Source: Prinsepia uniflora
Taxonomy: Eukaryota > Streptophyta > Magnoliopsida > Rosales > Rosaceae
Reading direction: 5' to 3'
Length of the DNA stretch: 64,000 bases
Assembly (NCBI GenBank): GCA_032719365.1
Contig: CM064873.1
Location: forward strand, 32,031,742-32,095,741
Part shown: piece after piece, positions 57,639 to 64,000 of the stretch
Layout: every line of letters starts with the position of its first letter
Position numbering within the stretch: position 1 is the first letter of the stretch
Position numbers and translations under genes: made by a program
Notes under the pieces: generated by a model
What the model saw: the letters and a program-made list of their open reading frames with translations, nothing else
Told to the model about the DNA's origin: nothing
The model's database searches: none

Positions 57639-59572
57639 TGTAACGCCCTGAAACTTAAATTAATTATAAATTTAGATAATTAATGTAAAATGATGATTTT
57701 TCCCCTGGTGGGGGAAAATGTTGACTTTTGACTCGGACTATAATTTGGACTTTAATCAATGACCGTGAAGTAGATCGGGACGTCATGAGTTCGTAGATAG
57801 GCGGCACGTCGAAATCGGAGACCGGATAGGAAAGTTATGGTCAAGGACACGAAAATGACACTATTCACCATTCTCGGGATTGTTGAACAAATGGCAGATT
57901 CTTATTGGATAAGGGAAATCTGGTGGGACCCTTGGATTTGTCACTCATCCCATTGGTGCACTTCCCCATAGTTTTGGATCTGATTAGGGTTCCCTTAATT
58001 TTTATTTTCACTTCATTTCTCTTCATCATCATCTCTCATTATCTTCATTATTCTCTCAAAACTGTGAACAACCAAAACACACAAACACCATAACCTCATC
58101 TCTATTTCTCCATCATCTCTTCATTCATTAGTGAGACTAAGTGTGTGAGGGTGTGAAGGACTATTGGGTGAGGCTGTACACGGCAGTGGACACGGCAGAG
58201 AGGTGAGAAACCCGAAAGCCCGTTTAACCCCATTTTTTGGAACTTTAGTGTTTCACGTCTGAAGACCAGGACGAGTTCATTAGGCTTTGTTGGAGAAGCT
58301 TTGGGGGCTTGGGTCGACTGGGAGTAGAACTAGAACTTTAAGCTCACTGTTCATCAATATGAGGTGAGAATTTAGTTAGTGTTTTGTGTTTTTAATTAGA
58401 TAGAACTCTTGCTTGGAATTAAACGAGTAAGTAGGAAGAAACGGGATCGAAATCAGTTGAGAAATGAAGAAATGGTGGCCGGGTCGGGTCGCGGGTTTAT
58501 ACGACCCGAATTACAGACCCGTCGAGAGGTTAGGGGTGATGACATCATCAACTGACGTCATCACCTATCAGTTTGTCAGATGACGTGGCCCAATAGAGTG
58601 ATGACACATGTCACATGTCAGTGCACAATTGGCACTAACATGTTAGTGACGTGGCCTAATCAGGGGCTACCAAGTATCACTGACATGTCAGTGACGTGGC
58701 CCAATCAAGGGCTACCACGTGTCACTGACATGTCAGTGACGTGGACCAACTAGTAGCTGACACATGCCACCTGTCAGTCTAACAGCTATCAGACCTGACA
58801 CTGTCAGATGACGTCAGGCTGACGTTAGTAGTGACATCAGCGTTGAATTTTTGGTCAACATTGACCGTGACTTTGATCCACGCATGGGGGGATGTGGGCA
58901 TAATTTTTGAGGTGGGACCAGTTCCATTTTAAAGGTTTCGAGGATCCGGATCCAATGGTGGTGGTTTTGGGTAGATCAGAGATCGTTTGATAGGTCAAAA
59001 TGAGGTTTAATGCCTAGGGAAGTGTGTTCGGAATGTGTTTTCGGGCCAACACTCTTCCTAGGTTTTAGATATAAGTTTATAGAGACCATTAGTGACCCTT
59101 GGATATGTTTTGGACAGGGCAGAGATAGTGATCTAGCTCCAGGACAGGTTTTAGGCATTCGATTAAGCAGCAGGACAGTACTGTGAGTGAGCTTTTGGTT
59201 TCTAAAATGATTGCATGAATAACTATTTTCATTATACTATTATACGATTGTGTGTGGATTACTTGGGGTCTTGTTTATGGAGTATTTATACGTATTCCAT
59301 TGTTTTGGGCATGAGACCCTTCTGGAAATTATACTGTTGGTTTTGGGGTCATAAAGGGATGTCATTGGTTCATACTATTGCACTGTATATATTAACCATA
59401 TGGATTACTATCTCCTCTAGACATTGGTACCCTGGAGTGGTCATGGCGTATTGCCTGCGAGGGGTCATCCTACGACCGGACCGTAGAGTGACTCAGGAGC
59501 AGGATTGACAGTATTAGACGTCTGGGACGTCAAACATCTAGGATGTCATACCCGGACTGGGTTCGGGGATAG
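57639..59572 (+). repeat. LTR D, 3'-truncated
   Basis: It starts TGTAACGCCCTG. Its first 250 bp align with LTR A, confirming what A looked like before interruption. It contains the 45-bp palindromic repeat at 58636-58770 and GTGAGTGAGC near 59181. It is cut at 59572 by LTR E. The short open frame at 57905-58093 is not a recognised gene. Confidence 0.75.
58636..58770. repeat. 45-bp tandem repeat with palindromic core (three copies)
   Basis: Cores TAACATGTTA (58636), TGACATGTCA (58681) and TGACATGTCA (58726) at an exact 45-bp period, each followed by GTGACGTGGCC or GTGACGTGGAC; the middle unit carries CACGTG. Confidence 0.85.
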
Positions 59573-61529
59573 TGTGACGGCCCGGAACGTCAAAAAAGGA
59601 AGAAATTGTAAATTCGGAAACCTTTTGTGTAAAAATAACGTTTTTACCCTTGTATATGATGTGGTCAAAGTTGACATTTTGTTCATGACACTTTTTGGAC
59701 TTTCCGTAAAGACTGTTGGGTAGGTCTCGAGACACTGAGTTCGTAGGCAGATGTTATGTATAAATCGAAGTCCGGATGGAAAAGTTACGAGTCTAGAAAT
59801 ATGAAGGGCATTTTGGTAATTATGTTAAGAAAGGACAAAATAGTCATTTTGACGGTCGTGGATTTATCATCCCAAACTGATGACTTCCTTATCTCCCCAC
59901 ATGTCACAACGAACTGAAGGATGAGTGGCCTATCGGCCGTGGATGTGTGTGTGTGACTTCAAACACAACAACAGAGGAACCAAGTGGAATGGGTAAGGAT
60001 CAGAGGCTAAACTATTGTGAGGGACTGGGAAAACGGATACACTTGAGAGAATTAAGAGACTGAGATAGAAAGGAAAACACGAGGGATAGAGAGGAAAACC
60101 AGAATTGAAAAATTGGAAAAATAGGATGAGAATTCGAATTCAAGTTGTGAGCCTAGAGAATCCAAATTGAGACTAGAGTTAGCTTCTTGAAACCATTTCA
60201 AATCAATCCACGTTAAAATCGAAAAAATTCGACATCGTTTCAACCAACAACCGAAGCTCCAACTTCTTCGAAAAATCAAGCTTGGGTTCGTGATATTGGA
60301 GGTAAGGAAATCTGTAATTGATTTCAGAAGTGTCTTTCTAATGATCTTCCTATACTCCCTGTGTGATCGAATTAAAGAAACGGGTGGGAATTAGATGAGA
60401 TTGCATTTGTAACCGTTCGAAGATTGAATGGAAAATTAATCGATTAAGGTCTTAATTGACGAAACTAAATGCACAGAACCTTAATTAGGATAGACTAAAG
60501 GGAATTCGGTGAAATAAAAGATGAAATTGAGGTCGAATTGAAGGAGAATTAACCGGGTCGCATCGCGGGTTCATAGCATGTTTAACAGAAAAACGGGTAA
60601 AGGAGACACTGTACCATGTACTGTGGAGGCGTGTGGCTTTCACGCGCAGCGCCTTTGGGCGGCGCGTGAGGGCGCGTGGAGCCATGTCTCCGGTCAAGGT
60701 CAACACATGTTTTCCTCCTTTCGATGTAACGAACATTTTGGGTCAAGTTTCGAGTCGATCAGACACCGTTTCGGGGTAGTTTTGAGTGTCCGAAGGTTTA
60801 GGGTTTATTTTAAATACGTTTAAAAAATCCCGAAAAAATAAGGGAAATTAATGTGAGCTCAAATGAAGTGTTTATGACCTAAAATTATGATGTTTGACAG
60901 GCCAGGACATTCCTGAGGCGTCCGGGGAGCGTGCAGGACACGAGTGACACGTTCGGACTTAGTGAGTGGACTTTCGTTTTCTAACCATGCATGCATAACT
61001 GTTTTTACATACTTATTCAGTGTTTCAGTATATGCTTCCATGCTTATGATTATGGTATTTCGATTTACATGATTGCACGATTTTCGATGTGGTTTATCGT
61101 GTTTATACGTATTTTGAGAATATGGTTTATGTTATACCTTGATGATTTCTATTTTTTTTTATGTATTATGCCTTGAGGCCCAGTTTCTAATTCTTTCAGA
61201 TTTCGGTTTTCATGTGATTTCTGGATTTGAATTCGGGATTTCAAATGATGATTTCTGATTTGGTTTTGGAATTTTGTTTTCGATGGATTTCTGGATTTTC
61301 TATGATTTTCACTTGGTTTTGGGTTAAAAGACCCGGTGATTGATGTGACGGCGGAGGGCCCTATATGTGATTTGATTTTAAAGACTCATGAGTTTAAAGA
61401 CTCGTTATTGTGATACCCCCGAGGCCTATTTTTTGTGTTTTGAGTTTAAAGACTCGTTGATATCCCGGGAAGGCCTGATATGTTGTTTTGAGTTTAAAGA
61501 CTCGTTGCTATGAGATCCAGCAGGTTCGA
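59573..61529 (+). repeat. LTR E, 3'-truncated
   Basis: It starts TGTGACGGCCC. It resembles LTR C in layout, with GTGAGTGGAC near 60962, ATGCATGCAT near 60987, and a TTTAAAGAC array at 61319-61505 including a GACGGCGGAGGGCCC spacer. It is cut at 61529 by an inverted LTR. Confidence 0.75.
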
Positions 61530-62045
61530 TGTCAGGACCCGTCCCAAATCCCCCAGGATTAATGTGGGACGTGCCTGCTCTCGTCTGACACAAAGTGTCA
61601 GACTAGGGAGAATTCCAAATTTAGCCCACTAGGGGCTTCAGAGCGCGCCAGGATTCGAAGGAGGAGTGTGATGCCTTGGTCTCTACTACAGCCCGCATCC
61701 GCGATCAACCTGAAGGGCATTCAAAACATCAAAATCCGTGAGTGGACAAAACAAATAATTTGATAAAAACATTTTCATAAAAGATAATTATGCCCTTCAC
61801 TGAAAAGCATGCATGCATTCGAAAACAATTTATCAAAACATTCATTGGGGCCTTGGCCCAAAACCGTAAATCAAGTACATGAGAACTCACCCAAAAATCA
61901 AATATGTAGGGACTCAGCCCAAAATGATATACGTGGGTCTCAGCCCGAAACCATAACCAAAACATAGAACACGGGGTCTCCACCCCAAACCACTTTCTGT
62001 GAAATCTCATACATATACACATACATATACATATATACAACCCAT
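61530..62045 (-). repeat. LTR F, minus strand, 3' part only
   Basis: It starts TGTCAGGACCCG. The hairpin near its end is perfect over 9 bp (GTCTGACAC 61583-61591, GTGTCAGAC 61595-61603). It has GTGAGTGGAC near 61738, GCATGCATGC near 61808, and GGGTCTCAGCCC units at 61850-61990 like the LTR at 7824. It breaks off near 62045. Confidence 0.7.
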
Positions 62046-62526
62046 CCTCGGCACTTGGCCCAACAGACCACTGTCAACCAGTACCAACCAGCCCACGAGT
62101 ACCATCCGGCTCAACAGCCTACTACTGGGCCCCACAAGCCAACCAGCATATCAGTAACCATTTCTCACCATTCGGGTGAACCATCCTAGCATACAGTCGA
62201 CCATCTATCGGAGCTACTCCATTTGACCCTAAAGGCCAACTGACTATCGATCCTGGGTCAAACACGCCAACCACTCTGGCCCTAAGCTGACATACATCTC
62301 ACCACACACCACGTATCGGGCAACGCATCACCCAGTCGCCCGTTCTCTCGTCACCAACTAAGCCACTAACTAACGTATTATTTCTTGCGTGTCCAAGTTG
62401 ATGACGGGCTGTTCCGCATCAAGATATCACATCCATAGCAGCATCACAACACGCTAATCGACAAACCACCTACTCTAAGAGCTAAAACCTCGCGCAGAGC
62501 GCACAAATCCAGCTCTGATACCAAAT
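62046..62526 (-). mobile_element. internal leader of a minus-strand LTR element
   Basis: Non-coding. Its right end has a primer site (complement of 62512-62523, TGGTATCAGAGC) beside an LTR, so this is the 5' leader of an element reading leftwards. No gag found. Confidence 0.65.
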
Positions 62527-63360
62527 TGACACGGCCCAACCCCAATCCCCCGGGATTAAAAGATAAGTCATGGTCCCGTCAAACTCACGTGCAACACGAA
62601 GGCTAAACGCTTGTTTAACCCCCATGGAACACGCAAGCCAGACAAGGGATCTCAGGTCAATGTACCTAAAACCAACTTTCGATGTCCCAGCTTGCGCAGA
62701 ACCTACTGTGGATTGCGTGTGTGATGTCTCCGTCTCTCTCATTACAGCCCACACAGCAACAACCTGGAGGGTATCGAAAACACAAAAGACTGTGGGTGGA
62801 CAAAAATAAAGAATAAGTTTACAAAAATAGTTTAGAAGAAAGACATTTATACCCTCCATTTAAAAACCAATGCATGCATATAAAACCCATTTCATAAAAC
62901 CATTTCATATTCCAGCGACTATAACCATTTATGAAACCAAAAGCCATAAATCATTTCTTTTTCTCCAATCCCAGGCCTCAGCCCAAAACCATCAAAAGCT
63001 ATGTCCTCCGGGCCATAGCCCAAAACATCTGAAAATCATTATGGAAAACCATCACTATTGAAAACCATCAAGTTATCACAGAAATCCAAACATATTTGAA
63101 ATTCATTTCAATCAATTGAACTTGCTGGATCTATCCGAGTCTTTAAACTCAATAGCAATCCGAGTCTTTAAACTCAATCCATGCCTCAATATAATCTGAG
63201 TCTTTAAACTCCCGAGTCCTTAAGCTCAATCCTGGTCTTTAAACCCAATCCTGGTCTTTAAACCCAATCTAGGCACGCCACCGTCACAATCATATCCAGG
63301 TCTTTAAACCCAATAACCAGATCCAGTAAATCCAATCCAAAACCATTTTAAAACCATTTT
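62527..63360 (-). repeat. LTR G, minus strand, interrupted
   Basis: It starts TGACACGGCCC next to the primer site. It has GTGGGTGGAC near 62789, ATGCATGCAT near 62871 and a GAGTCTTTAAACTC array at 63130-63320. It resembles 27516-30610. LTR H interrupts it at 63361. Confidence 0.75.
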
Positions 63361-64000
63361 TGTAACGACCCATCCTGGAAATCGGGATTAGATTAGTGGT
63401 TAATGACGGATTAGTGAAGTTAATCGGTGATTAGTTGGGTGATTTCGGACGGACGGTGCGAAATGAAGATTTTGCCCCTAGAAAGGGCAAAACGTTGACT
63501 TTTTTTTCGAACGTTCAAATGGACTTCAACCGATGATTATGATGTAGTTTGTGACGTCACGAGTCCGTAGACAGGTGGCACGTCCGATTCCGACAATCGA
63601 GGAAAAAGTTATGATGTACGGAAGTTCAAAGGTATTTCGATACTTTGGTTGAAAAGAGGCAAATTATTGACTTTTCATACGACATGGTTATCCACGCATT
63701 TCAAGGAACGTTAGGTAGGTCTCGATTCCCTGAGTACAACGACAGGTGGCACGTTGTCAATGGACGTCAGATGGTTCAGTTAATGGTCTAAACGTGCGAG
63801 GGGCATTTTGGTAATTTAGCCTCAAGAGCATTTTGGTCCATTGGCTGCATTGGGATTGGTGCCCAGTGATCAGGGGACACTTGGCTACTTGGGAAGTGTG
63901 CCCAATTGTTTTGGGACACTTGTCCCTATCGGGAAGGCAAGAGAAGCCTCTCTCACCGTCTTCTATTTGTTTCACATGTTTTAAAAGTTGAAAAAAATGA
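63361..64000 (+). repeat. LTR H, plus strand, runs off the window
   Basis: It starts TGTAACGACCC and follows the beginning of the solo LTR at 37471 closely, including the TGATGT/ACGTCACG pair near 63538-63560. It continues past the right edge. Confidence 0.78.

Overview
The window is repeat-rich heterochromatin of a vascular plant, most likely an angiosperm. Evidence: chromovirus-type Ty3/Gypsy coding sequence with tRNA-iMet primer sites, a Cassandra TRIM whose LTRs carry 5S rRNA-derived sequence, a Copia gag relic, a LINE reverse-transcriptase relic and a Mutator-type element with long terminal inverted repeats. I see no convincing intact host gene. Species cannot be told from the sequence.

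Layout. 1-209: LINE RT relic (-). 210-1863: LTR (-). 1864-13200: an old plus-strand LTR element (5' LTR to 3464, 3' LTR from 12363) filled with later insertions: an LTR (-) at 3655-6067, Cassandra (-) at 6069-6817, and an internal remnant plus long LTR (+) at 6818-11198. 13201-14580: unassigned AT-rich DNA. 14580-15569: Ty3/Gypsy RT-RNase H relic (-). 15570-23639: LTRs nested in one another, plus an insert with an exon-like reading frame that was hit by a Cassandra solo LTR. 23640-30927: three tandem units of about 419 bp split by two solo LTRs. 30928-34691: non-coding internal domain with primer site and 5' LTR (-). 34692-37470: Copia gag, primer site and LTR (-), split by a solo LTR. 37471-40550: solo LTR with perfect target duplication. 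40751-41816: MULE with a possible captured gene fragment. 42223-57638: three-level nest of LTRs (A containing B containing C). C, at 42672-52988, is the only structurally complete autonomous-type element. 57639-64000: further truncated LTRs.

Element C has LTRs of 2860 and 2855 bp (about 98% alike by my hand comparison), a primer site, one gag-protease-RT-RNase H-integrase-chromodomain frame, and a polypurine tract. The frame has three TAG codons in gag, one TAA in integrase, a TGA before the chromodomain and a 1-nt deletion after it, so it is not autonomous now.

The most unusual signal is in the LTRs. Families with little overall resemblance share one architecture: a TGACGT/ACGTCA inverted pair near the 5' end; GTGAGTGGAC plus an RY motif (ATGCATGCAT); an array of short hairpin-like units; a second RY motif plus GTCCACTCAC; and, shortly before the LTR end, a hairpin whose arms covary between copies. 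I propose this as a conserved RNA or chromatin module of these retrotransposons.
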